This document shows positions 19,080-27,551 of a DNA stretch of 64,000 nt, piece after piece. The DNA comes from Enterococcus caccae ATCC BAA-1240 (lineage in GTDB: Bacteria; Bacillota; Bacilli; Lactobacillales; Enterococcaceae): assembly GCF_000407145.1 (NCBI RefSeq), contig NZ_KE136474.1, forward strand, positions 186,001 to 250,000. Direction: 5' to 3'. Below the pieces are notes generated by a model that had not been told where the DNA came from, did no database searches, and saw only the letters and a program-made list of their open reading frames with translations. The position numbers and the translations under genes are program-made. Numbering within the stretch: position 1 is the first letter of the stretch; the number at the start of each line of letters is the position of its first letter.

Positions 19080-19662
19080 CGCTCTTCAAAAAAGTAATGA
19101 TTTTTTTTAAATCTTTTTCCCCATTTGTCTCAACACCACTTGATACATCTACCGCATATGGATTAAATGTTTGTTTAGCTTTTTGGACATTTTCTGGAGT
19201 TAGACCCCCAGCAATGATAATTTTCTTGTTTTTAATGGCGCTTGTATCAAGATATTCCCAATCAAATACCTCTCCGTTGCCTCCAACAAATTGCTTTGGT
19301 GGCGCATCGAACAGTATGAATTCTGTTGCTGTTGCTTGAATCCGTTTTTCTTGTACTGCTCCATCTACTGGTATCGCTCGAATCAGTGGAACTGAAAACC
19401 GCTCTACTGCTAAATCTCCGTGAATCTGTACCATATCCAGACCAGCTTGTTGAATGATCATTTCGACATCTGACAAACGGGGAGAAACAAAGACACCTAC
19501 TTTTTTAACTTTTTCCGGTACATGTTTTGTAATTTCTTTTGCTTTTTCAGGAGTAATTCGACGTTTACTTTCTGCAAAAACAAAACCAAGATATTCGGCA
19601 CCATATGTTACTGCTGTATCTACTTGTTCTATTGTCTTTAGACCACAAATTTTCACTTTCAT
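19072..19662 (-). CDS. trpF: phosphoribosylanthranilate isomerase
   Basis: TrpF performs the Amadori rearrangement of phosphoribosylanthranilate to CdRP. The 196-residue TIM barrel has VKICGLKT with the catalytic Cys, the catalytic Asp region in FILFDAPP, and the phosphate site IIAGGLTPENV with VDVSSGVE. Its ATG overlaps the trpC stop (ATGA). Its TAG stop lies in the edge of the tandem-repeat array, although the C-terminus looks normal for the family. Confidence 0.97.
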   Translation of the reverse strand: MKVKICGLKTIEQVDTAVTYGAEYLGFVFAESKRRITPEKAKEITKHVPEKVKKVGVFVSPRLSDVEMIIQQAGLDMVQIHGDLAVERFSVPLIRAIPVDGAVQEKRIQATATEFILFDAPPKQFVGGNGEVFDWEYLDTSAIKNKKIIIAGGLTPENVQKAKQTFNPYAVDVSSGVETNGEKDLKKIITFLKSAI

Positions 19663-20417
19663 CGAAGGACCTGCAGTTCTTTGACTTTGGCTTTAGGATC
19701 GTTTTCTCGCATCAAGCCTTCACCAACTAAAATTGCTTGATAATTCTCTTTTACCAGTTTGACTTGTTCAGCATTTGAAAAACCTGATTCACTGATATAA
19801 ATTGCATCTGTTTCTTGTTTTTCACCTAATATTTGGCTAACGCTAAGTGAAACTTTAAATGTTTTCAAATTGCGATTATTTACACCAATCAAACGCACTG
19901 ACAATTCTTCTGCGATTCTTAATTCCTGCTCATCATGAACTTCCACAAGGACTTCTAAACCGAGTGCTGTAGCTTTGGTATACAGTTCTGCTAACTTTTG
20001 TTTAGATAATGCCGCAACAATCAATAGTACGATTGTCGCTCCAGCATTTCTTGCCCGAATTAGTTGTTTTTCATCAATGATAAAATCCTTACATAAAACT
20101 GGAATGTTCACTTGTCCAGCAACTTGACGTAAGTCTTCAATCGATCCTTTGAAGAAATGTTCGTCTGTCAATACAGAAATAGCTGTAACGCCTGCCTGCT
20201 CATATGCTTTGGCCTGCTCGATGACATCCACTGATAAATTGATTGCACCTTTAGAAGGAGACGCGCGTTTAACTTCTCCGATAATATGCATTTTTTCAGG
20301 ATGGTCTTTGATTTGTTGATAAAATGAATACGTTTCTCGCAGTGGTTGGACTATTTCTAAAGGCATCTTCTTTACTTCTTGTTGTTTTTCATTGATAATT
20401 TTTTCTAGAAAATCCAT
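19659..20417 (-). CDS. trpC: indole-3-glycerol phosphate synthase
   Basis: TrpC closes the indole ring from CdRP. The 252-residue protein has IGEVKRASPSKG (catalytic Lys), VLCKDFIID, LEVLVEVHDE and the RLIGVNNRNLKTF motif, with ISESGFSN near the C-terminus. The likely start is ATG 20417, 9 bp after AAGGAGG and 1 bp after the trpD stop. A TTG nine bases upstream is in frame but less likely. It is a separate, monofunctional protein here, not fused to trpF. Confidence 0.96.
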   Translation of the reverse strand: MDFLEKIINEKQQEVKKMPLEIVQPLRETYSFYQQIKDHPEKMHIIGEVKRASPSKGAINLSVDVIEQAKAYEQAGVTAISVLTDEHFFKGSIEDLRQVAGQVNIPVLCKDFIIDEKQLIRARNAGATIVLLIVAALSKQKLAELYTKATALGLEVLVEVHDEQELRIAEELSVRLIGVNNRNLKTFKVSLSVSQILGEKQETDAIYISESGFSNAEQVKLVKENYQAILVGEGLMRENDPKAKVKELQVLR

Positions 20418-20418
20418 C

Positions 20419-21432
20419 TTATGCAACCTCCTTTTGTACTTGTATCAATTGCTCTAATTTATCTAAAGCTGCTCCACTTGCCACACAATCTTTGGCTAAT
20501 ATAATTCCTTCTTGAATGGTTTCCACTTTACCATTACTGAAAAAACCTAATCCAGCATTCAGTAAAACAGTATCCAAGTATGGGCTTGCTTGATTTTTCA
20601 AAACTGACAATAGTGTATCTGTATTTTGTTTTGCATTACCTCCACGAATAGCTTCTATAGGAAGACGAGTAAAGCCAAATTCTTCTGGTTCGATCGTATG
20701 CATCGTGATTTTTTTCTCTTCCAGTAATGCAAAATGCGTCGTTCCTGCAAGAGATGCTTCATCCAATCCGCCTGCTCCGTTTACAACTATTGCGCGGCTT
20801 CGGCCTAATTCACTCAAGGTTTTTGCCGTTTCTTCCAACAAATCTCGACGATATGTCCCCATTAATTGCGAGTTCAAGGATACAGGATTTGTTAATGGTC
20901 CGATTAAATTTAAAATGGTTGGTGTTCCTAATTCTTTGCGGACGTTCATGACATATTTCATTTTTGGATGCATCTGAGGAGCAAATAGAAACGCTAATCC
21001 TACTTCATTTAGTACAAAACTTGTTTTTTCAGGTGAAAGGCTGATATCTACACCTAGACATTCAAAGATATCTGCACTCCCTGATTTACTGGAAATACTG
21101 CGATTGCCGTGCTTCGCAACTGTTACACCACCAGCTGCTAAAACAAATGCTGCAGTTGTACTAATATTGAAACTACCTGATTGATCCCCGCCCGTCCCAC
21201 AATTGTCCATTACATTTTCTTTTTGACAATCGATCATCACAGCTTTTCTCTGAATCGTATCAGCGATTCCCGCCATTTCTTCTGCTGTTTCACCTTTGCA
21301 TTTTAGCGCTGTTAGAAAGGCCGCAATTTGGCTATCCGTTAATTGACCTTCAAAGATTTTTTCCGCAACTTGCGCAGCTTCGATCCGTGTGAGATGTTCA
21401 TTACTATATACTTTTTCAAATAGTTCATGCAT
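20419..21432 (-). CDS. trpD: anthranilate phosphoribosyltransferase
   Basis: TrpD transfers phosphoribose from PRPP to anthranilate. The 337-residue protein carries the PRPP-binding DNCGTGGDQSGSFNIST and the KHGNRSISSKSGSADIFE motif, at the usual family length (~335-345). Its ATG overlaps the end of trpG by 8 bp, with GGAGG inside trpG. It is separate from TrpG, unlike the fused enterobacterial protein. Confidence 0.97.
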   Translation of the reverse strand: MHELFEKVYSNEHLTRIEAAQVAEKIFEGQLTDSQIAAFLTALKCKGETAEEMAGIADTIQRKAVMIDCQKENVMDNCGTGGDQSGSFNISTTAAFVLAAGGVTVAKHGNRSISSKSGSADIFECLGVDISLSPEKTSFVLNEVGLAFLFAPQMHPKMKYVMNVRKELGTPTILNLIGPLTNPVSLNSQLMGTYRRDLLEETAKTLSELGRSRAIVVNGAGGLDEASLAGTTHFALLEEKKITMHTIEPEEFGFTRLPIEAIRGGNAKQNTDTLLSVLKNQASPYLDTVLLNAGLGFFSNGKVETIQEGIILAKDCVASGAALDKLEQLIQVQKEVA

Positions 21433-22009
21433 AGTATGTTTCCTCCATTAGTTGGATAAAATTTTTGATGATTGCAGCTCCGCTTGGCGTTCCAATTGAT
21501 TCTGGATGAAATTGAAGCCCGAAGATCGGGTAGTCTTGATGCTCGATTGCCATGATTTCCTGATCATCTGTAGCTGTTGCTGTAATCAAAAATCCTTCAG
21601 GTATTGTTTTTGGATCAATGACCAGAGAATGATAACGCATCACAGAAGGGTCAAAATCCCTCTCTTTAAAAAGCTTACTATCTTTATGCGTCGTAATGAC
21701 TGACTGTTTACCATGTCGAATTTTTTTAGCTATTATCACTTGTGCGCCAAATACTTCTCCGATTGTTTGATGACCTAAACAAATCCCTAATAATGGTTTC
21801 TGTTGATAAAATTGTTGGATCACTTCTTTTACATAACCCGTTTCTGCTGGCGTTCCAGGACCTGGTGAAATAACAATTGCTGCAGCTTGTTCTGCTAGTT
21901 GAAAAATAGCATCTGAATCATTTCGAACGATCACTACTTCTTGTTCCTCCCCAATCAATTGGGCAAGATTATGTGTAAATGAATCATAATTATCAATTAA
22001 TAAAATCAT
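21425..22009 (-). CDS. trpG: anthranilate synthase component II (glutamine amidotransferase)
   Basis: TrpG supplies ammonia from glutamine to TrpE. The 194-residue class I amidotransferase begins ILLIDNYDSFTHNL. The nucleophile Cys is in GICLGHQTIGE, and the His-Glu pair is in LQFHPESIGTPSG. The ATG overlaps the trpE stop (ATGA). In some bacteria such a subunit also serves para-aminobenzoate synthesis; the operon position points to tryptophan. Confidence 0.96.
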   Translation of the reverse strand: MILLIDNYDSFTHNLAQLIGEEQEVVIVRNDSDAIFQLAEQAAAIVISPGPGTPAETGYVKEVIQQFYQQKPLLGICLGHQTIGEVFGAQVIIAKKIRHGKQSVITTHKDSKLFKERDFDPSVMRYHSLVIDPKTIPEGFLITATATDDQEIMAIEHQDYPIFGLQFHPESIGTPSGAAIIKNFIQLMEETYYA

Positions 22010-23370
22010 TTTCCCACCTCCAAAAGTGCTTTGGCTTTTTGTAACGTCTCTTCATATTCCTTTGTAGGCTCAGAATCATAAACAATACCTGCACCGGCTT
22101 GGACATATGCTTTATTTTTATGGATGACCATTGTTCGAATCGCGATAGCAAAATCCGCCTGGTCATTTTTCGATAAATAGCCCACTGCACCAGCATAGAT
22201 GTTTCGTTTGACTGGCTCGATTTCGTAAATACGCTGCATTGCTCGGATTTTCGGTGCACCGCTAACTGTTCCTGCAGGTAATGTTGATTTTAATGCATCC
22301 ATTGCAGTCAATTCTTGTTTTAGTTTTCCAGTCACGACTGAAACTAGATGCATCACAAATCGATATTTCTCGACAATCATATAGACAGGTACTTCAACAG
22401 AACCGATTTCACTGACTTTTCCTACATCGTTACGACCTAAATCGATCAACATCAAGTGTTCTGCACGTTCCTTTTCATCTGTGAGTAGTTCTTGTTCTAA
22501 GGTTGCATCTTGCTCCACTGTTTGTCCTCTTTTACGCGTTCCTGCTATTGGATTAGTTGTGACGAGTTGATTTTTCACACTAACTAAACTTTCTGGCGAA
22601 GAACCGATAACGTAAGTTTCACCAAAATCTAGGAAATACAGGTAAGTTGAAGGATTAGTAACACGTAATCTGCGGTAATAATCAAACGGCTCTTCTTCAA
22701 AATCAGCTGTCAAACGTTGTGAAGGAACCATTTGAAATAGGTCTCCTTGTTTGATATAGCCTTTGATTTTGGCGACGGCTGCTTCAAAACTCGCTTGTGT
22801 GAAGTTGCTTTGATAAGTTAAATTTTTTAAACGCAGCTCTTTTTGTTCGTCTTCACTTGGTGTTTGTAGTTCTTTTATTTTTCGAGTGATTGCTTCTTTT
22901 AATGCCTCTTCACTTCGATTTGAATAGCTATCAGCTTCGACCAAAAAGATTTTTTCCCCAACATGATCAAAGATCAAGTAAGAGTCAAACAAATAAAAAT
23001 GAATATCAGGAACATTCAACTCATCAAAAGGAGGCTGCCCTAAGTCTTCATAACAAGCAATCACATCATAGCCAACATAGCCGATTGCCCCACCTTGAAA
23101 GGGTAATTCTTCTGAAATTTCTTCTTTTTTCAAGACATGTTTTTCGATTTCTTTCAGTGGATCTTTTGCTGTGACTCTTTTTCCATCAATCGTTAGTTCG
23201 TGACCATAACAAGTGATTTCAGAGACCGCATCCCAAGCAATGATCGAATAGCGTCCTTTGCTTTTATCTCTAGGAATGCTTTCTAAAAGGCATTTGTTTG
23301 TTCCTTGAATTCTTAAAAAGGCGGATATCGCCGTTAGATAATCTGCTTGGATTTCTTTGATCAATTGCAT
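22006..23370 (-). CDS. trpE: anthranilate synthase component I
   Basis: TrpE converts chorismate to anthranilate. The 454-residue protein has the tryptophan-binding LLES motif at residues 28-31, expected to give feedback inhibition. The C-terminal chorismate-binding domain includes ESLVSV, NPIAGTRKRG, DLGRNDVGKV and TLPAGTVSGAPKIRAM. It is the first gene of the operon. Between its ATG and the last T-box terminator lie about 390 bp, mostly four 78 bp repeats. Confidence 0.97.
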   Translation of the reverse strand: MQLIKEIQADYLTAISAFLRIQGTNKCLLESIPRDKSKGRYSIIAWDAVSEITCYGHELTIDGKRVTAKDPLKEIEKHVLKKEEISEELPFQGGAIGYVGYDVIACYEDLGQPPFDELNVPDIHFYLFDSYLIFDHVGEKIFLVEADSYSNRSEEALKEAITRKIKELQTPSEDEQKELRLKNLTYQSNFTQASFEAAVAKIKGYIKQGDLFQMVPSQRLTADFEEEPFDYYRRLRVTNPSTYLYFLDFGETYVIGSSPESLVSVKNQLVTTNPIAGTRKRGQTVEQDATLEQELLTDEKERAEHLMLIDLGRNDVGKVSEIGSVEVPVYMIVEKYRFVMHLVSVVTGKLKQELTAMDALKSTLPAGTVSGAPKIRAMQRIYEIEPVKRNIYAGAVGYLSKNDQADFAIAIRTMVIHKNKAYVQAGAGIVYDSEPTKEYEETLQKAKALLEVGK

Positions 23371-23431
23371 GTGATTTCCTCTTTTCTAGTTTTTTTGTTT
23401 TAGGGTTTGATAGGAGCGAAACTTGGTGTAG

Positions 23432-23745
23432 TGATTCGCTAGTACGGTTACTTCTCTCGCTTTGCTCGCCAAGTACTGTTCATCATCTACTCTGGCATTG
23501 CCAGTCGTTGTGATTCCTAGTATGGTTACTTCTCTCACTTCGGTCGCCAAGTACTGTTCAGCATCTACTCTGGCATTGCCAGTCGTAGTGATTCCTAGTA
23601 TGGTTACTTCTCTCACTTCGGTCGCCAAGTACTGTTCATCATCTACTCTGGCATTGCCAGTCATAGTGATTCCTAGTATGGTTACTTCTCTCACTTCGGT
23701 CGCCAAGTACTGTTCAGCATCTACTCTGGCATTGCCAGTCGTAGT
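23432..23745. repeat. four tandem 78 bp repeats between the trp T-box leader and trpE
   Basis: Units begin with TGATTC at 23432, 23511, 23589, 23667 and a truncated fifth at 23745 (spacing 79, 78, 78, 78). The minus-strand unit reads GAGAGAAGTAACC, TACTAGGAATCAC, a ~27-nt spacer with CTGGCAATGCCAG, TGAACAG and TTGGCGACC. The same order of blocks occurs in the Stem I half of the adjacent T-box (23846-23930) and in two copies at 27325-27541. The unit is divisible by three and so leaves open frames on both strands, which I regard as accidental. Confidence 0.9.
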
Positions 23746-23759
23746 GATTCACAGCAAAA

Positions 23760-23977
23760 AGCCCTCACAAAACAGACTTCTATCTGTTTTGTGAGGGCGA
23801 ATAATAGTATCCACGGTACCACCTCAATGAAAAAAATTCTTTTATCGTAACCTTGGAATCGCTGTTCACTATTGATCAGTTGGGATCAGAGTGTTTGGTG
23901 ATTTCTAGTAAGGTTACTTCTCTCTCCTTAGCACACCTTTTACTGTAAACCACTTTTTTCATGCTTTACAATAAAAT
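23760..23977 (-). promoter_or_regulatory. second trp T-box leader (degenerate Stem I)
   Basis: The minus strand has the T-box core GAGGTGGTACCGTGG (23811-23826). A strong terminator follows: GCCCTCACAAAACAGA with TCTGTTTTGTGAGGGC (23761-23798), then TTTTT. Stem I is shortened. AGTAACCTT pairs with AAGGTTAC, and no UGG is found where the specifier should lie. It may be uncharged-tRNA-insensitive, or may act as an ordinary attenuator or a relic of duplication. Confidence 0.75.
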
Positions 23978-24243
23978 AAGCCCCCAAACCACACAAAATC
24001 TGTGGTTTGAGGGCGAATAATTCACGGTGCCACCTCAAGTTTGAAAGAAATTCTTTCCTCTTATCAGTCGTCTATCAACGACCTTACTCTATAACGGGAG
24101 TTCCCGAAAATGCCTACTAAGGTTCAACATTTTGCTCGAAAGTCCATTCACAACCCATCCCTTACTGATTCGCAGTCCCATCAGCTCTCTGAAAAGTTCC
24201 AGTGTTGTTACTCCTCTTTCTCAAAGCTTTACTATTGAGGATA
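23978..24243 (-). promoter_or_regulatory. first trp T-box riboswitch, tRNA-Trp specifier UGG
   Basis: This is a full T-box leader. Stem I has AGTA opposite GAA-UGG-A, with UGG at 24144-24146, between helices ACAAC/GTTGT and GAAAG/CTTTC. The antiterminator core is GAGGTGGCACCGTG (24023-24037). The terminator stem is GCCCCCAAACCACA with TGTGGTTTGAGGGC (23980-24014). Uncharged tRNA-Trp should stabilise the antiterminator and allow trp transcription. It is followed by a second, degenerate T-box. Confidence 0.88.
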
Positions 24244-24272
24244 ATCATATTAGAAATTTCTAATTTTGTCAA
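24244..24272 (-). promoter_or_regulatory. trp operon promoter
   Basis: On the minus strand TTGACA (24267-24272), a 17-bp spacer and TATGAT (24244-24249). It begins 8 bp after the pepT stop, so pepT transcripts may run into it. Confidence 0.85.
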
Positions 24273-24280
24273 CTGTTTTT

Positions 24281-25516
24281 TTAATTTTTCGACTTAGCAA
24301 CGTTTTCTTTGATGATTTCTACTATTGTTTTGGCTGCTAATTCCATCGATTCCAACGTAATAAATTCATATTGTCCATGGAAGTTTTCGCCACCTGTAAA
24401 TAAATTAGGGGTTGGTATTCCCATAAATGAAATCTTAGATCCATCGGTTCCACCACGGAAAGGTTGAATATCAGGTTTTATGCTTAGGTTTTCCATGGCT
24501 TTGACCGCAAGCTCTACAGGCATCATATCTTTTTCGATAATTTCACCCATATTGTAATATTGGTCTAGAAACTCTATTGTAATTCGTTCTTTGTCCAGGG
24601 AGTTATTTAATCTATTAATGATCTCAACAAGTTTTTGTTTTCTTTTTTGAAATAATTTTTTATCGTGATCTCGAATAATATAGGTCAATTCAGCATAATC
24701 TAAACTCCCACTAAATTTCGTCAATAAGTAAAAGCCTTCATATCCTCGCGTTTTTTCAGGTACTTCCTCTTGTGGCAATTGGGCATCAATATTCTCGCCT
24801 AACTTGATTGCATTAACCATTACTCCATAAGCAGTTCCCGGATGAACACTGGTTCCTTCAACTTTGATCACCGCTTGCGCTGCATTGAACGTTTCATATT
24901 CAAAACAGCCTACTCTACCACTGTCTATTGTGTAGGCAAAATCCGCTGGAAAATTCGGCGCATCAAAACGATCAGCGCCACGTCCAATTTCTTCATCTGG
25001 TCCAAACGCAAGCAGGATTTTTCCATGAGGAATTTCAGGATGTGCCAATAAATATTCAACTGCATCTAAAATTTCTACGATTCCCGCTTTGTCATCCGCA
25101 CCTAATAAAGTCGTACCATCTGTTGTAATCAAGGTTTGTCCGATATAATCTTTCAGATTGGGAAACTCTTCAACTTCCATGACGATTCCCAGATTTTTAT
25201 TTAGCACAACATCTTGACCATCATAATTTGAAAAAATATTCGGTTGAATATTCTCAGCATTATAATCTGCCGTATCTAAATGAGCAATAAATCCAATCGT
25301 CGGTACCTCTTCTTTGGTTGTTGCAGGTAAAACAGCGGTCAAAAATCCGTTTTTTTCATTGTACTGAATATCAGAAAGTCCAATTTCCACTAATTCTTTT
25401 TCAATGATTTTTGCAAATACTACTTGTCCTTGTGTTGTTGGAACTGTCTGACTAGCTGCATCAGAGCGTGTGTTGACTTTGACATATCGGATAAATCGTT
25501 CTAATAATTGACTCAT
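24281..25516 (-). CDS. pepT: peptidase T (aminotripeptidase)
   Basis: A cytoplasmic M20-family zinc tripeptidase of 411 residues. Metal-ligand motifs are IAHLDTADY, LGADDKAGI, GPDEEIGRGAD (catalytic Glu) and IDSGRVG, with the C-terminal RGGTDGSKISFMG and NFHGQYEF. It follows a peptide-binding lipoprotein by 23 bp and is probably co-transcribed under T-box control. This would couple capture of peptides with release of the limiting amino acid. Confidence 0.97.
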   Translation of the reverse strand: MSQLLERFIRYVKVNTRSDAASQTVPTTQGQVVFAKIIEKELVEIGLSDIQYNEKNGFLTAVLPATTKEEVPTIGFIAHLDTADYNAENIQPNIFSNYDGQDVVLNKNLGIVMEVEEFPNLKDYIGQTLITTDGTTLLGADDKAGIVEILDAVEYLLAHPEIPHGKILLAFGPDEEIGRGADRFDAPNFPADFAYTIDSGRVGCFEYETFNAAQAVIKVEGTSVHPGTAYGVMVNAIKLGENIDAQLPQEEVPEKTRGYEGFYLLTKFSGSLDYAELTYIIRDHDKKLFQKRKQKLVEIINRLNNSLDKERITIEFLDQYYNMGEIIEKDMMPVELAVKAMENLSIKPDIQPFRGGTDGSKISFMGIPTPNLFTGGENFHGQYEFITLESMELAAKTIVEIIKENVAKSKN

Positions 25517-25539
25517 TATTTGCTCCTCCGTGAAACTGA

Positions 25540-27186
25540 TTAATCTTCTAAATAGGCTGTTCTCAGATTGAAATAATCACCATATAAGTGATAGCTGATT
25601 CCTTTGATTTTTGAGTTGATCAAGTAGTTAGATGCACTTTGATAAAGCGGTACTTGCGCTGCATCTTGATCTAGTAAAATATCTTCTGCTTCTTTGTAGT
25701 TATCAAATTGTTTACTCGGTTTATTGGCATTCACCGTACGTGCATCTGTGATCAGTTTATCGTAGTCAGTATTTTTATATGACCCATAATTATAAGCAGA
25801 TTCTCCAGCATATAAATTAAAGTAAGAATCTAAATCACTGCTACCTGCGATCCAACCAGATAACGATAGTTCGTAGTCTTTATCTTTACGCGTTTGTAAA
25901 ACATTATTTTTTGGTTGCGCATTGATTGTGATTTCGATACCTTTTAAGTTTTCTTGCAATTGACTTTGGACATATTCTGAGATTTTCTTTCCATTATCAT
26001 CGTCAGAAACTAAAAGCGATAACTTGATTTTATCTCCTAGATCAGCTTTGGCTTTTTCCCACTCTGCTTGTGCTTTTTTTACGTCATGAACTAAATGGTC
26101 ACCACTAAATTTTCTAAAGTCTTCAGAAGTTTCAGGATTTTTGTAAAGGTTACTTGGAATCAAGCCATTTAATGGTTTTGATCCATCGTTTAGCACGTTT
26201 TTGGTTAAGGCATCTTTGTCGATTGCTTGGGCGATCGCTTTTCTAAGATGGATATTTGCTGGCGCTGTTCCTTCTTTTTTATTGAAATCTAAATAATAAT
26301 TGGCAACATCTGAATGTGTGACATAGCCTGCATCGTCGCTATATTGTTGAACATATTGACCACTGATCCGAACTAGATCCAACTCATTTGACTGGTATAA
26401 ATTAATCCCGGTATTCTCTTCTTTGATTGTATTGACTTTGACCTCTTCTAGTTTTACTTTATCAGCATCATAATATTCAGAATTTTTCTTTAATGTCCAT
26501 GTATCTGATGATGCATCCCAGTCAGTTAAGATAAACGGTCCACTATAAATCAAATGGTCGCTGTCTGTCGCATAATCTTTGCCTTGTTTTTCAACATAAG
26601 CTTGATTTTGTGGTGCTAACCAACCAATCGATACGACTGTTAAAAATGATGGCTGTGCCTGTTCTAATGTGACCTCAAATTCTTTATCACTTGGTGCGGA
26701 TAGACCGATTTCGTCTACTGATTTTTCACCATTGCGAATTGCCTTGCTATTTTTTACATTGTCTAACAAGTATGCATTTGGTCCGATTGTTGCTGGTGTT
26801 ACTAATTTTTTCCACGAATATAGAAAGTCTTGAGCTGTAATCGGCTCGCCATTGCTCCATTTTATGTTATCTTTTAATGTAAATTTATACGTTAAACCAT
26901 CTTCGCTGATTTCTGCTTTTTCTGCTAGTCCTGGAATTGGTGTACTGTCGTCATCAAAACGATACAGTCCTTCAAAAAGATGCTGAACGATCGTAAAGGT
27001 GTTTTTATCCATTGTTTGTGTTGTATCTAAAGTCGAAAGCGGTGCTGGTGAACTGATTTCGATTTTTTGACTTGCCGCGATTGTCCCGTCTTCGCTTTTA
27101 GTCGTTTCTTTTTTATCGTTGCCCCCACATGCTGTTAGTAATAATCCCGTTAATACTGCACTTACGACTAATAACTTTTTCTTCAT
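25540..27186 (-). CDS. oligopeptide ABC transporter substrate-binding lipoprotein (OppA family)
   Basis: A 548-residue SBP family 5 protein. The start is ATG 27186 (MKKKLLVVSAVLTG) behind AGGGGGAA. The signal peptide ends in the lipobox LTAC, so the protein is lipid-anchored outside the membrane. SNGEPITAQDFLYSWKKLV and HLRKAIAQAIDKDAL are typical of OppA. No permease or ATPase genes accompany it, so it probably feeds the oppDFBCA system at 49.9-55.6 kb or another. It is preceded by a T-box leader and followed by pepT. Confidence 0.93.
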   Translation of the reverse strand: MKKKLLVVSAVLTGLLLTACGGNDKKETTKSEDGTIAASQKIEISSPAPLSTLDTTQTMDKNTFTIVQHLFEGLYRFDDDSTPIPGLAEKAEISEDGLTYKFTLKDNIKWSNGEPITAQDFLYSWKKLVTPATIGPNAYLLDNVKNSKAIRNGEKSVDEIGLSAPSDKEFEVTLEQAQPSFLTVVSIGWLAPQNQAYVEKQGKDYATDSDHLIYSGPFILTDWDASSDTWTLKKNSEYYDADKVKLEEVKVNTIKEENTGINLYQSNELDLVRISGQYVQQYSDDAGYVTHSDVANYYLDFNKKEGTAPANIHLRKAIAQAIDKDALTKNVLNDGSKPLNGLIPSNLYKNPETSEDFRKFSGDHLVHDVKKAQAEWEKAKADLGDKIKLSLLVSDDDNGKKISEYVQSQLQENLKGIEITINAQPKNNVLQTRKDKDYELSLSGWIAGSSDLDSYFNLYAGESAYNYGSYKNTDYDKLITDARTVNANKPSKQFDNYKEAEDILLDQDAAQVPLYQSASNYLINSKIKGISYHLYGDYFNLRTAYLED

Positions 27187-27304
27187 TTTGTTTCCCCCTT
27201 CAGTATCTGTATACATTAACTACTCCTACCTTTTTGTGTAGATGTCAGAAAAGCTGAGTATTGTTTATCATCGAATCACTTTGTTCTTCGTGTTTTACAA
27301 CAAT

Positions 27305-27541
27305 GAGTTCGAAACGAAGGCCCGTGATTCACTAGTATGGTCACTTCTCTCCCTTTGCACGCCTTGTATTGTTCATCATCTACTCTGGCGGATCCCTGTC
27401 AGAGGCCTTCCATTCTTTAAGTTTTTGCTCTTAGAATTTGGGAGTTCGAAACGGAGTACCGTGATTCACTAGTATGGGCACTTCTCTCCCTTTGGTCGCC
27501 AAGTATTGTTCATCATCTACTCTGGCGGAGCCAATCGTAGT
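27305..27541. repeat. two copies of the T-box-associated repeat module upstream of the peptide-binding gene
   Basis: Copies start TGATTCACTAGTATGG at 27325 and 27462, each preceded by GAGTTCGAAACG (27305, 27443), giving a 137 bp period. The second runs into TGATTCACAAC at 27541. They match the four 78 bp repeats at 23432-23745. The stretch GTGATTCACTAGTATGG, then ACTTCTCTC, also matches part of the second trp T-box. The whole array lies between a T-box terminator and the start codon, as in trp. Confidence 0.85.
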
Positions 27542-27551
27542 GATTCACAAC

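Noticed and set aside
23386-23794. Long overlapping frames on both strands with a perfect 26-residue repeat
   Set aside because: The 78 bp DNA repeat is a multiple of three and happens to lack stops, so both strands stay open. There is no ribosome site, no plausible protein, and the segment lies in an mRNA leader.
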